From Fibrobacter sp. UWEL (lineage in GTDB: Bacteria; Fibrobacterota; Fibrobacteria; Fibrobacterales; Fibrobacteraceae): a stretch of DNA of 64,000 nt. A program made the translations under genes and the position numbers. The stretch lies in contig NZ_FRBE01000012.1 of assembly GCF_900142535.1 (NCBI RefSeq), positions 46,873 to 110,872 of the forward strand. Reading direction: 5' to 3'. A model generated the notes under the pieces. The model searched no databases. It had not been told where the DNA came from and was given only the letters and a program-made list of their open reading frames with translations. Below are positions 50,731-59,956 of this stretch, one piece after another (the first letter of the stretch is position 1; each line of letters opens with the position of its first letter).

Positions 50731-53700
50731 GTGAAGTTCCCCGTATTAAAAATATGCCTTGGGATGCTGTTGGCTGTACCTGCCATGGCATCCAGAATTG
50801 TTGAAGATTCCAGATCCAAGTTTGTGCTGGATGACGAAGTCGTCAGAAGCCAGGTTAGCAAATGTGATGATCCGGAAAGATCTTTCGTTGATGATGATAA
50901 CGGCGTGCCCTACCGTTCCTATCGGGTGGCGTTGCCGTCCAAGAATCGTCCCTCCGTCTCCTTAAGTGGTGAATCTCTTTTGCCCTTGGGAAATTCCCTT
51001 CAGGATACCTCGTCCTGCGAGAAGGGTGACTTTGGACGGGCCCCGCTTCGTTTTACGTCTGTCAGTGTTTCTGATCCGTACTTTAAGGATGGCCTTTGGG
51101 TTGCCGACATTCGTGTCCCGCTGTATGTGAAAAGCGGGAACTCCGTTGCCCTTCGTAAGAATTATCGGGTCAATGTCCAGTTTGAAAAGGCTTCCCAAGG
51201 GGTGAATCCGGGAAAACGTGCCCTGTCTTCTGTCATCAATACCAGTGGCGCAGAAAAGTTCGGCGTGTCCATGAATGCCGCCCGCAAGGCGATACGTAAG
51301 GCCAGCGCCGACCAGACAGCGGATGTCTCGTTCCTTGCTCAGCTTCTGGTGACGGGGGATAAGAACCGACCGGGATCTCCCAGCGAAGATGGTCTCTATG
51401 CGGTGGATTTCAAGACCATTCGTACTTCGCTTCTTTCTCTGGGTCGACAGAATGATCTGGACGGCATTCCTGTGGATCAGCTATGCCTGTATGGCGCCTC
51501 TCCGGATACCATTTCTTCTTTTGGGCCCGGTGCTGAAGGTCGCAATCCTAATCAGATATTTGAAATTCCCATCGAGGTTCGAGATCATTCTCCCAATGGA
51601 AATGGCCCTGATGGTACTTTCAACGAAGGGGACTCCATCGTCTTTATTGGATATGGCAATGGATTCTGGAAACGTGCGGATCGTGAGGATCCGTCCTACG
51701 TGAATGGATCTATGGACTACTTCCACTCCTACTCTCCTTATTCCACCTACCAGAGCTTCCTCTTTGGCGTGAAGGAGAGCGGAAAGGGTAAGCGTTTAAG
51801 TGAAGTTCTTCCCGCGGTCAATGGAACGGGTAAGGATGTGGACTGGATGCGCTATGTCCGTGCGGAAAAGGACGCTATCCTCCGTGATACTTACTTCGGC
51901 AAGGACCTGGACTGGGAATCCTCTACAGGTAAGGAATGGTTCTGGGCTTGGGGCGAAGTCTCCGATACGGTGGAGGTGAGTTCCTCGACCTTGTATACCA
52001 GGGAAACGTCTTCCTTACCGGGTCTTATTGCTGGAGGCAAGAATTATGTGGCCGTCTCCTATTTCCCGAACCGTTCTGTGTGGGACAATACGGCATACGC
52101 TGGCCAGAAAATTACCTCCAACTTGTCCGGCAAAACCTATGCGGAACGTATGGACGAAATCTGGTTTGTGATGGACGTGAATGGAACTAAGGCCACCATG
52201 GATTCTCTCAAGAAAGAGAATATGGTTCTAATGCCTGGCGGAAACTTCCGTATGGAAAATGCCGCCTTGAAGGCTGAGGGGAACCAGTATGCTTTGACCA
52301 TGCTTCCTTCCAGACGTTTCCAGCGTTTTGATGGTTATAGCGTTGCTTACCAGTGGACTCCTGTGGTGGATTCTGCAGAATGGCTCTTGCCCGGCGCTGT
52401 GTCCGGCGTGATTAACGTTCCCGTTCCTGCTGGAACCCAGGTCATGAAATTTGTGGACTTACAGCCGGTAGGTCTTCTGAACGCATCCAGCGGGATGGCT
52501 AAGGACAGCGTGAATGCTGCTGAAGATGTTCGTTATCTTGCCGTCAAGAAAGACGTGTTCCGCACCAGCCTGAAGGTCTCTGGAATTCCTTCCAAGAGGG
52601 ATGGCGTCATTTCCAATTTAAGTCGTCCCAACAGTAATATCGAATACTTGATTATCACTCCTACGGAATTCCTGGCAGGCGCAGATTCTATTGCGGAATT
52701 CCGTTCTAGTGGAAAGGCTTCCTCTGTAATCCCTACGGGTATTGTTACCGTGGAAGATATTTATCGCAAGTATACTGCGGGTCGTGTCTCTCCCGGTGCT
52801 ATTCGTAACTACATTGCCTACGCTCGTGAAGTTTGTCCTAACTTGAATTATGTCCTGCTCGTTGGCTCGGGTCATTTTGACTATCGAGGCATGAATGCCA
52901 AGTTGGGTCCCATCTATATTCCGCCCTATGAAATTGAAGATAAGGCTGTGGATGACTTCTATGCCGTTCTAGATTCGGGTGAACAGGTGATGTATGGCGT
53001 CTACGATCTGGATGTTTCTCTTGCTCGATTGCCTGTGTCCAGTAATGAGGAAGTACTCAACTACTACCGCAAGGCTAAGGATTACGAAATGTCCGGCACC
53101 ATGGATTTCTCCAACTGGCGCTCGGTGCTTCTAATTTCTGCAGATGATGGCAAGAATAGTGGAAGTGTTGATAAATCCAAGCATACACTTACTACGGAGT
53201 CCTTGAATGCTGTTATTGATAGCGCTTCCTTAAAGCATGGTATTCGCTGGAATTTCAAGAAAGTCTATTTGATTGACTATGAAGAAGACGCTGCCGCCCA
53301 GAAGAAGGATGCTGCAGAAGACTTCATGAATGTGCTTAATCAGGGCGCCTTGTTTACGTCCTACTTTGGACATGGTTCCATGACGGACTGGGCTAGCGAA
53401 GGCTTGATGAAGGTGGGTTACGTGACTCGCCTGAACAACAAGGGTCGTAACACGATTTTGGGATCCTTCTCCTGTACCGTGGGACGATTTGACTTTGGTG
53501 TCAAGAAGTCCTTGTCCGAAGCATTTGTTCTTGCTAAGGATGTGGGCGCAATTGCGTCTGTGGGCGCCACTCGTGAAACCTGGGCATCCTCCAACCGCAG
53601 ATTTGCAGAAGCCTATATGCTAGGCGGCCTTGTGGAAGGTCGTTCCAGATTAGGCGACGCATTCCGTTACGGAAAGAAGGCTGGTTCTGGCAAGACTTCC

Positions 53701-54822
53701 TACAATTCGGACCGTTATAACGAGGAGCGTTATACCTTGTTTGGCGAACCTGTGGTTCCTCTGCCAAACTTTACGGGGCTTGTCCATCTGGATCGCGAAC
53801 TGGATACTCTTCGTGCCTTGGATAAGGTGACTCTCTCCGGTTCTGTGGATAACATTCAGGATGGCTATGTGGATTTGATGATTACGGAAGGCAGGTTTAG
53901 TCGTCGTGTTTCCCTGCAGGTGGATGACGATTCCATTACCATCTTTAATGAAGGTAACCTGATTTTCTCCGAAGAAGTGGCTGTGAAAAATGGACGCTTT
54001 GAAACACAGTTTATCACCCCGAAGAAGCTTTCGTTCGGTGATTCACTGACCGAAATCCGTATGTGGGCCTTTGACAATAAGAAGTCCGATGTGGCGAAGT
54101 ATCTGCATCGTGACATGCGTATTGAAGGCGTGTCCAGTTATGCGGATTCCTTGAAGGATACTGTACCTCCGACGATTACCATACAGCCGTGTTATGCTGG
54201 AGCGAACGCTGGTTTTACCAATGGTGAAATTGTGAAACTTCAGACGCCAGCTTGCTTGCAGGTGGTGGTAGAAGATTCTACGGCTCTTGACTTTAGAGAA
54301 CAGGCTGATGAAGGTATTTCTTTTGAAATTGCCGGTGTGAAGGATCCGTTCCATCCTTGGCCTTATTTGGAACAGACTTCCAAGATGGCTAAGATCCGCA
54401 TGAATTTTGCTGAAAATCTTTATCCTGCAGGGAACTACATTTTCAAGGTTCGCGCCTTGGATGTGCTTGGCAATCGCAGCGTCAAGATGGTTTATCTGGA
54501 TATTACGGATGACTTGACTGCTGGCTTGCAGAATGTCTATAACGTACCTAATCCCATGGGCAAGAAGGGAACGACCTTCTACTTCAAGGATCTGGCCGTA
54601 GGTAAAGACGCAAAGATTGATATTTTCATCTACAACCAGAATGGTAAGCTGGTAAAGGTTATCAAGAACGCAGTGTCTGGTGTCACCCATTGGGATGGCC
54701 GCGACAATCATGGACGACTTCTGGCGAATGGCTTGTACCATTATGTGGTTCGTTCCCAGGTGTCTTCCGGAAATGACAAGAAGACCTTCACGAAGAAACA
54801 GAAACTTTTGATTTCGAGGTAA
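50731..54822 (+). CDS. PorU-like C25-family peptidase of type IX secretion
   Basis: 1363 residues, starting at GTG (signal peptide MKFPVLKICLGMLLAVPAMA). The middle holds a gingipain-type C25 domain: YLIITPTEFL, NLNYVLLVGSGHFDYRG, YDLDVSLARLPVSS, the catalytic His in TSYFGHGSMTDWASEG (His881) and Cys in GSFSCTVGRFDFG (Cys915). The end (about 1275-1363) has NVPNPMGKKGTTFYF, FIYNQNGKLVK and ANGLYHYVV, the FlgD-like sorting segment. PorU is the type IX sortase that removes C-terminal signals of cargo. In this window the GLUG protein has such a C-terminal signal and the esterase a similar internal segment. No SD is well spaced before the GTG, so the start is slightly uncertain. Confidence 0.82.
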   Translation: MKFPVLKICLGMLLAVPAMASRIVEDSRSKFVLDDEVVRSQVSKCDDPERSFVDDDNGVPYRSYRVALPSKNRPSVSLSGESLLPLGNSLQDTSSCEKGDFGRAPLRFTSVSVSDPYFKDGLWVADIRVPLYVKSGNSVALRKNYRVNVQFEKASQGVNPGKRALSSVINTSGAEKFGVSMNAARKAIRKASADQTADVSFLAQLLVTGDKNRPGSPSEDGLYAVDFKTIRTSLLSLGRQNDLDGIPVDQLCLYGASPDTISSFGPGAEGRNPNQIFEIPIEVRDHSPNGNGPDGTFNEGDSIVFIGYGNGFWKRADREDPSYVNGSMDYFHSYSPYSTYQSFLFGVKESGKGKRLSEVLPAVNGTGKDVDWMRYVRAEKDAILRDTYFGKDLDWESSTGKEWFWAWGEVSDTVEVSSSTLYTRETSSLPGLIAGGKNYVAVSYFPNRSVWDNTAYAGQKITSNLSGKTYAERMDEIWFVMDVNGTKATMDSLKKENMVLMPGGNFRMENAALKAEGNQYALTMLPSRRFQRFDGYSVAYQWTPVVDSAEWLLPGAVSGVINVPVPAGTQVMKFVDLQPVGLLNASSGMAKDSVNAAEDVRYLAVKKDVFRTSLKVSGIPSKRDGVISNLSRPNSNIEYLIITPTEFLAGADSIAEFRSSGKASSVIPTGIVTVEDIYRKYTAGRVSPGAIRNYIAYAREVCPNLNYVLLVGSGHFDYRGMNAKLGPIYIPPYEIEDKAVDDFYAVLDSGEQVMYGVYDLDVSLARLPVSSNEEVLNYYRKAKDYEMSGTMDFSNWRSVLLISADDGKNSGSVDKSKHTLTTESLNAVIDSASLKHGIRWNFKKVYLIDYEEDAAAQKKDAAEDFMNVLNQGALFTSYFGHGSMTDWASEGLMKVGYVTRLNNKGRNTILGSFSCTVGRFDFGVKKSLSEAFVLAKDVGAIASVGATRETWASSNRRFAEAYMLGGLVEGRSRLGDAFRYGKKAGSGKTSYNSDRYNEERYTLFGEPVVPLPNFTGLVHLDRELDTLRALDKVTLSGSVDNIQDGYVDLMITEGRFSRRVSLQVDDDSITIFNEGNLIFSEEVAVKNGRFETQFITPKKLSFGDSLTEIRMWAFDNKKSDVAKYLHRDMRIEGVSSYADSLKDTVPPTITIQPCYAGANAGFTNGEIVKLQTPACLQVVVEDSTALDFREQADEGISFEIAGVKDPFHPWPYLEQTSKMAKIRMNFAENLYPAGNYIFKVRALDVLGNRSVKMVYLDITDDLTAGLQNVYNVPNPMGKKGTTFYFKDLAVGKDAKIDIFIYNQNGKLVKVIKNAVSGVTHWDGRDNHGRLLANGLYHYVVRSQVSSGNDKKTFTKKQKLLISR

Positions 54823-54824
54823 TT

Positions 54825-55724
54825 ATGGATTTGAGACAAAAACCGGGTAAGGTCCAGAAAGTTCTGGAAATTTTGATGCGTATTAGACTTTTGTCCGTTG
54901 TGGGCTTGGTGGTGGCGACAATCGCCATTATGGCCTCCAACTGGCAGAATGTGGTTTCCCTTCCCGTAGGTGCATCTGGCGCTCTTGCTGAATGGCTTCC
55001 TGACTTTAGCGTGGCTAATGCCTGGAATTCTGCTCAGTACCTGGTTGTTGCAACTATTGCTACGGTTGTGCTGAGTTTTGTTTTTGGAAAGGTCCGTGCA
55101 GGGGTTGCTTCCATTGTTTCTATTGCTCTTTTTGTGGGGAGCTTGATTTTGATGGATGGAAACGAAACCATGCCTCTGATTTTCTTTGGAGTGCTGGCTG
55201 GCGTTTCCGTAGTGTGCCTTCTGTTTGTGAAACTTGGTGTGGCTTGTGGCCTGTTCCCCTTTGTTTTGGGATGGCTGTTCCTCAGTGCGTTGGTTGCTGT
55301 TCTGCAGCCCTCTCTGGAACCCTCCTATCTGGTATGGGCTGCTCTTTCCGCACTTGGATTTGCTGGCGCTATGGGCTTGTCTGCTTTAGCGGGTAAATTC
55401 TTGGGAGAAGGAATGCCTCAGGCCGGCGCCATGGTAAAGGCAGCAAAGCAGATGGTGATTCCCATGCTGGTTTCCTCCCTGCTGGTTGTAACGGCTATCG
55501 CTTTCGATATGCCTGCCGCTCAGGTTGTGGAAGGCGCTGCAAAGCCTGCTGAGGGTGCTAACGTCTGGGGCGCAATCCTGTTCTTCTTCGTGTTTAACCT
55601 GTGGTATTTTGTCATCCTGTTCCCCATGATGACTTTTGCGCCCTGGGATCGTCTCCGTTCCGGTAGCCGCCGCGTTGAAATGAAGGACAAGAAAAAGCCC
55701 GCTGCAAAGGGCAAGAAGAAGTAA
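54825..55724 (+). CDS. Integral membrane protein of unknown function
   Basis: 299 residues with about seven hydrophobic helices (for example LLSVVGLVVATIAIMAS, YLVVATIATVVLSFVFG, LIFFGVLAGVSVVCLLFV, ILFFFVFNLWYFVILFP) and a very basic C-terminal tail (RRVEMKDKKKPAAKGKKK), which should face the cytoplasm. Two bases separate it from the PorU-like gene, so it is co-transcribed. No family recognised; a link to secretion is only suggested by position. Confidence 0.72.
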   Translation: MDLRQKPGKVQKVLEILMRIRLLSVVGLVVATIAIMASNWQNVVSLPVGASGALAEWLPDFSVANAWNSAQYLVVATIATVVLSFVFGKVRAGVASIVSIALFVGSLILMDGNETMPLIFFGVLAGVSVVCLLFVKLGVACGLFPFVLGWLFLSALVAVLQPSLEPSYLVWAALSALGFAGAMGLSALAGKFLGEGMPQAGAMVKAAKQMVIPMLVSSLLVVTAIAFDMPAAQVVEGAAKPAEGANVWGAILFFFVFNLWYFVILFPMMTFAPWDRLRSGSRRVEMKDKKKPAAKGKKK

Positions 55725-55790
55725 TCGACAATCGTAGTTTAAAGTTTTACAAAAACTGAAAATTACAAAAATATGTTATTTTCTCGAGTA

Positions 55791-55820
55791 GGGTTCTGAC
55801 CAGTGGTCAGGACCCTTTTT
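55791..55820 (+). terminator. Terminator after the membrane protein gene
   Basis: Stem GGGTTCTGACC / GGTCAGGACCC (11 bp, one G-T), 3-base loop, five T. Confidence 0.85.
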
Positions 55821-55839
55821 GTTAGGAAATTTTTGACTG

Positions 55840-55890
55840 AATTACAATTTTTGTAAATGCAATATTTTGCCTAATTCAAAAATTGTAATT
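55840..55890. promoter_or_regulatory. Paired inverted repeat upstream of glnK (possible activator site)
   Basis: AATTACAATTTTTG (55840-55853) and its exact complement CAAAAATTGTAATT (55877-55890), 23 bases apart. It lies about 125-175 bases upstream of the sigma-54 promoter, where enhancer-binding activators such as NtrC act. Confidence 0.5.
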
Positions 55891-56013
55891 GTAAAACTAG
55901 TTTGTTATCCCTGCAGAATTATTTGTTCTGAAACAATCTAATCGCTCTGGAAGCCTTATTTTATAAGGGCTAGCGGGATTTTGCCGCTGGTGTTTTTTGT
56001 TTATCACGGGATG

Positions 56014-56030
56014 TTGGCACGGTCTTTGCA
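56014..56030 (+). promoter_or_regulatory. Sigma-54 promoter of glnK-amtB
   Basis: TTGGCACGGTCTTTGCA: GG and GC are separated by exactly 10 bases, the -24/-12 form TGGCAC-N5-TTGCA. It ends 46 bases before glnK. Confidence 0.88.
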
Positions 56031-56075
56031 TATAGGGTGCGGAAACAAAAATAAACCTAAACAAGGACAACAACC

Positions 56076-56417
56076 ATGAAGCTCATTACAGCTTACATTC
56101 AACCCGAAAGGCTTAATAGCGTAAAGCAGTCGCTTTATGAAGCCGAAGTTTTCAAGATGTCTGTCACCAACGTCCTCGGCTGCGGTCAGCAGAAGGGACA
56201 CACACAGGTCTATCGTGGTGTGGAAACCGAAGTGAACCTGTTGAAGAAGATCTGCATCCGTATTGCAGTGAACGACGAATTCGTCAAGCCCTGCATCGAC
56301 GCTATCATCAAGGGCGCTCGTTCTGGAAATATTGGCGATGGTAAGATCTTTGTTACCGAACTTGAACAATGTATCCGTATCCGCACCGGTGAAACTGGTC
56401 CGGAAGCTATTGGTTAA
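56076..56417 (+). CDS. glnK: Nitrogen regulatory PII protein
   Basis: 113 residues, the canonical PII size. Senses 2-oxoglutarate and ATP/ADP and binds AmtB to gate ammonium uptake. Seen: [39 protein letters not shown] (the T-loop, with the Tyr that is uridylylated in many PII), and [16 protein letters not shown] (B-loop). It directly precedes amtB, from which it takes its GlnK name, and both follow a sigma-54 promoter, which means expression under nitrogen limitation. Confidence 0.95.
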   Translation: MKLITAYIQPERLNSVKQSLYEAEVFKMSVTNVLGCGQQKGHTQVYRGVETEVNLLKKICIRIAVNDEFVKPCIDAIIKGARSGNIGDGKIFVTELEQCIRIRTGETGPEAIG

Positions 56418-56432
56418 TAAGGAGGTATAAAA

Positions 56433-57842
56433 ATGGCTGATACACTTTCTACTATCGTCGATACCGCCGCTGCCGTAGCTGACACCGTTTCTAGCGCCGC
56501 CGCTGCTGTTGTTGAAACCGTTACCGAAGCCGCTGCTCCTGTTGCAGCCGCTGTCGAAGCTGCTCCTGCCGCTGCTGCAGAAGCCGCTCCCACTGTAGGT
56601 GACGCAATCTTCATGACCGAAAACATCTGGATCATGATTTCTGCAATGCTGGTGTTCATTATGGGCCTTGGCTTTGCTTGCGTTGAATCTGGTCTTTGCC
56701 GTGCAAAGAGCGCATCCAACATCTGCTTTAAGAATATCGCAGTTCCCGCAATCGGTATTTCCGTGTACGCACTGTTGGGCTTCGGCCTGATGTACCCGGG
56801 TGAATTTAACGGTTGGCTTGGCTTCGCTGGCTTCGGCATTGGCGACTGGCTGAACCCCGCAAACTTCACCGCCTCTTACAACGGACACTTCTCTCTGTTC
56901 ACCGACTGGCTGTTCCAGGCAATGTTCGCTGCAACCGCTGCTACCATCGTCTCTGGTGCTGTTGCTGAACGTATCAAGCTTTCCTCCTTCCTGGTGTTCA
57001 CCTTCTTCTACGTAGCGTTCGTCTACCCGGTAGTTGGTTCCTGGGTTTGGGGCGGTGGCTGGCTCTCCAACTTCGCTGGATTCGGTGCAGAAGGCTTCCA
57101 CGACCTGGCTGGTTCTGAACTGGTTCACTCCGTTGGTGGCTGGGGCGCTCTCGCTGGCGTGCTGATTCTCGGACCCCGTATCGGTAAGTATGTGAACGGT
57201 AAGGCTCACGCAATTCCGGCTCACAACGTACCTCTCGCTACCATCGGTGTGTTCATCCTGTGGTTCGGCTGGTGGGGATTCAACGGCGGTTCCGCTCTCT
57301 CTGGCAACCCCTTCGATACTTCTCTGATTCTCGTTACTACTAACCTCGCTGCTGTCGCTGGTATCATCACTGCAACCGCTACTTCCTGGATCATTGCAAA
57401 GAAGCCCGATGCCACCATGGCTCTCAACGGCTGCTTGGCTGGCCTGGTAGCAATCACTGCTCCTGCTGACACCGTCTCTCCGCTTAGCGCATGGATCATT
57501 GGTGCAATCGGTGGTGTGATCGTAGTCCTGGCTGTGTATATGTTCGAAAAGCTTCGCTTGGATGACCCGGTTGGTGCTCTCTCCGTTCATCTGGTAAACG
57601 GTATCTGGGGTACTCTCGCTGTAGGTATCTTTGACTACACCGGCCGCTTCAATGTTGCAACTCAGGCTCTCGGTGTCGTTGCTTACGCAATCCCCTGCTT
57701 CCTGGCTGCATGCTTGATCTTCATCGTCATCAAGAAGACTATGGGTCTCCGTGTGAGCGAAAAGGAAGAACTGAAGGGTCTTGACCTGGCCGAACACGGA
57801 CAAGAATCCTACGGTGGCTTCCAGATCTTCAGCAACACCTAA
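56433..57842 (+). CDS. amtB: Ammonium transporter
   Basis: 469 residues. Amt/MEP/Rh channel for ammonium in the inner membrane. After an Ala-, Val- and Glu-rich N-terminal stretch of about 60 residues the core begins at IMISAMLVFIMGLGFACVESG; typical motifs follow: AATAATIVSGAVAERIK, VWGGGWLSN, DLAGSELVHSVGGWGALAGV (first pore His) and SVHLVNGIWGTLAVGIFD (second His). The C-terminal tail is cytosolic and is where GlnK binds. Co-transcribed with glnK, 15 bases apart, with GGAGG in front of the ATG. Confidence 0.95.
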   Translation: MADTLSTIVDTAAAVADTVSSAAAAVVETVTEAAAPVAAAVEAAPAAAAEAAPTVGDAIFMTENIWIMISAMLVFIMGLGFACVESGLCRAKSASNICFKNIAVPAIGISVYALLGFGLMYPGEFNGWLGFAGFGIGDWLNPANFTASYNGHFSLFTDWLFQAMFAATAATIVSGAVAERIKLSSFLVFTFFYVAFVYPVVGSWVWGGGWLSNFAGFGAEGFHDLAGSELVHSVGGWGALAGVLILGPRIGKYVNGKAHAIPAHNVPLATIGVFILWFGWWGFNGGSALSGNPFDTSLILVTTNLAAVAGIITATATSWIIAKKPDATMALNGCLAGLVAITAPADTVSPLSAWIIGAIGGVIVVLAVYMFEKLRLDDPVGALSVHLVNGIWGTLAVGIFDYTGRFNVATQALGVVAYAIPCFLAACLIFIVIKKTMGLRVSEKEELKGLDLAEHGQESYGGFQIFSNT

Positions 57843-57878
57843 TTGCGAAGACAATAACTTTAAAAGCCATAATAAAAA

Positions 57879-57916
57879 CAAAGAACCTCGCACCGGGTGG
57901 TGCGGGGTTCTTTTGC
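57879..57916. terminator. Bidirectional terminator between amtB and the lipoprotein operon
   Basis: Stem AAGAACCTCGCACC / GGTGCGGGGTTCTT with a short loop, T/A runs on both sides. Confidence 0.85.
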
Positions 57917-57945
57917 TTTAAGGAGAGATGAAGTTTTTGTGGTGA

Positions 57946-59148
57946 TTAACGTTCCAGTGGATTTTCGATGGTGTATTTTTTATCCATGAAGTGTACGTAC
58001 TTGGCGCCCTTTAGAAGTTCCTCGTTCACCTGGAAATAATGATCGCTATAACAGCGGCATTTTGAGAGTGTTGCGGTCGAACAGCTTTCATCGTACTGAT
58101 ATAGGGTAAGGACTGTTGCGATGTCTGTTGTGTCTGTTGGGTGGTAGTACTCTTCGTGTCTTTCGCAGGTTAGGTCGTATTGAATTGTTAAATCTTCGCC
58201 GGCCAAGTAACGTATGACTCCAGTACTGACGGCGCAGTAGTCCGACGCATCAGGAATCATAATCTCGTAGGAACCTTCGCCAATTTTTGTGATGGTTGCA
58301 TTTCTTTCGGTGGATGCGTCGCTGTTGGCGACTGTCTTTGCGAGCGCATTCGCCTTGCATTCTCCAGTCTTGACCCAGTTCGTAGAGTCTTGGCTGCCGT
58401 TTGCATTGCTGGTATCGGGCTCGCTTACTTCTGGTTTGATGCTTACGGGTAGGTCCTTGCAGGTGTTCAATACGGCTCTTCCGTACTTTGCCCAGTAGGG
58501 GTCGTTGTAGTAGATGAGATTGTCGTCTGTAGAATCTACGGGTGTGATGGAGCAGATATCTCTGCCGTCTTCGTCCAAAGAGTAGGTTCCGCCTTCCTGA
58601 TTGCAGTCTTTCTGGAATGCTTCCTCCACATGCTCGTCATTTCCGATGAGCCTTTTCTTTATACGCATGTCTTTCGTTTCGATATCGCTATATGAGATGG
58701 AGATGCTGTAATACAATAAGGTGGAGTCACCTTGTTCGCAGCCAATAAATCTGTCGAAACCGTTGAAGTTGTTGACGAGTACTTTTCCGGTGGACAAGGT
58801 GTCCCTCTGGCCAAGGCAGGGCCCCAGGCCCATTTCTTCGCTAAAGCAGTCTACAGCAATTAAGTTGCTAACGAAGTCTTCCTTCAGAAGTGATTCGTAA
58901 TACTGTTCTCGCAGGGAGTCTAGCTCTTCGGGCGTAGGCATGTATACAGAATCGCGAATGAGTATAATGGTGTCCGGAGGGGCCTGGACAGTGTCAGAAA
59001 CTGTGGGAATGCTATCCTGCGGGTTTTCCTGGGACAGTTGTCCCTGTGGGGTTTCCTGCGGGGCGGTGCTTGTGCTTTCGTTATCGCTACAGGCAACGAG
59101 AGCCATAGCGACCATCCCGCTTGCGATGGTCTTCTTTGTGAACTTCAT
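57946..59148 (-). CDS. Lipoprotein with repeated Cys-rich module
   Basis: 400 residues. Signal peptide with lipobox LVAC, then a Thr/Pro/Gln-rich linker (to about residue 60). A cysteine-containing module at about 170-235 (FQKDCNQEGGTYSLDEDG, C-S-I, then YWAKYGRAVLNTC) recurs in the neighbouring lipoprotein at 59165-59947. The C-terminal part has further paired cysteines (CRCYSDHYFQV). Last gene of the operon that starts with the TIGR02147 regulator. Function unknown. Confidence 0.78.
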   Translation of the reverse strand: MKFTKKTIASGMVAMALVACSDNESTSTAPQETPQGQLSQENPQDSIPTVSDTVQAPPDTIILIRDSVYMPTPEELDSLREQYYESLLKEDFVSNLIAVDCFSEEMGLGPCLGQRDTLSTGKVLVNNFNGFDRFIGCEQGDSTLLYYSISISYSDIETKDMRIKKRLIGNDEHVEEAFQKDCNQEGGTYSLDEDGRDICSITPVDSTDDNLIYYNDPYWAKYGRAVLNTCKDLPVSIKPEVSEPDTSNANGSQDSTNWVKTGECKANALAKTVANSDASTERNATITKIGEGSYEIMIPDASDYCAVSTGVIRYLAGEDLTIQYDLTCERHEEYYHPTDTTDIATVLTLYQYDESCSTATLSKCRCYSDHYFQVNEELLKGAKYVHFMDKKYTIENPLER

Positions 59149-59164
59149 GATTTGTTCTCCTATG

Positions 59165-59947
59165 TTAGTTTCGGCAATGACCGATTACTGCCTGACTGTA
59201 TTTTTCCCAGACAGGGTCTTTGTATTGGGCTTGACCTTGCACGTTAATGGTGCATTGCAAATTCCCTTCACTGATTAGCTCGTACCTTCCGCCTTCGGCT
59301 TCGCAGTCGTTCTTGAAGCTTTCCGTATCCGTCATTTCATAATCGAAGAATGATTTGATGACAATTTCTTCAAGGGTTTTGATGGAATAGCTGAATGTTA
59401 ATCCGCCTTGATTGCAGGTTACGCTTCCAAATTCTTTCTGGGAGTTGTATGAGATATCTCCTGTTTCTCCATTTACGATAACGGTATAACTCGTGTCGGC
59501 CATGGAGTCGAAGTCGCCCTTGGAGGCAGAACTGGAGCTTGGTGGTGTAACTGCTGGCTCGCTGGGATTATCGGGCTGTCCCGCTGAAGGAATAGTGGAA
59601 TTCTCTGAAGGAACGATGTAGAAGGTCTGATCATTGCAAATAATCAGAATTAAACTATCCAGGTTAGTGCCGTTCCTGTCATTTAAACTTGCTGCAGATG
59701 CCGAGGAGAGGATGATGCCTGAATTGCCTGTACTTGGATTGACTGCGACGGGATCTGAATTTTCGGCTGAACTGGAGGATTGTGCAGTTGTGGGCGTTGC
59801 GTCTGTTGAGGGATTTGCCGCAACCGTGTTTTCCTGCTCGTCCGTTCCCGCCAAATTGAACCCGCAGGCGGTCAACGCGGTTAACATGAAGTATGCAACC
59901 GGCTTGATTAATCTTGCAGCTGTTTTTGTGAGGGCGGAACTGGTCAT
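59165..59947 (-). CDS. Lipoprotein with Ser-rich linkers and the same module
   Basis: 260 residues. Signal peptide ending in lipobox LTAC, then linkers rich in Ser/Ala/Pro, and C-terminal 90 residues carrying the module shared with the next gene: FKNDCEAEGGRYELISEG, CTINV, YKDPVWEKYSQAVIGHC. The shared order is F-x-x-DC-x-x-EGG-x-Y ... C-x-I ... DP-x-W-x-KY-x-x-AV ... C. No known family recognised. Nine bases after the regulator gene and 16 before the second lipoprotein. Confidence 0.78.
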   Translation of the reverse strand: MTSSALTKTAARLIKPVAYFMLTALTACGFNLAGTDEQENTVAANPSTDATPTTAQSSSSAENSDPVAVNPSTGNSGIILSSASAASLNDRNGTNLDSLILIICNDQTFYIVPSENSTIPSAGQPDNPSEPAVTPPSSSSASKGDFDSMADTSYTVIVNGETGDISYNSQKEFGSVTCNQGGLTFSYSIKTLEEIVIKSFFDYEMTDTESFKNDCEAEGGRYELISEGNLQCTINVQGQAQYKDPVWEKYSQAVIGHCRN

Positions 59948-59956
59948 GTTTCTCTC

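Noticed and set aside
56004..57893. Antisense open frame of 629 codons opposite glnK-amtB
   Set aside because: The plus-strand genes are certain (PII and Amt motifs), and the antisense product is a low-complexity shadow.
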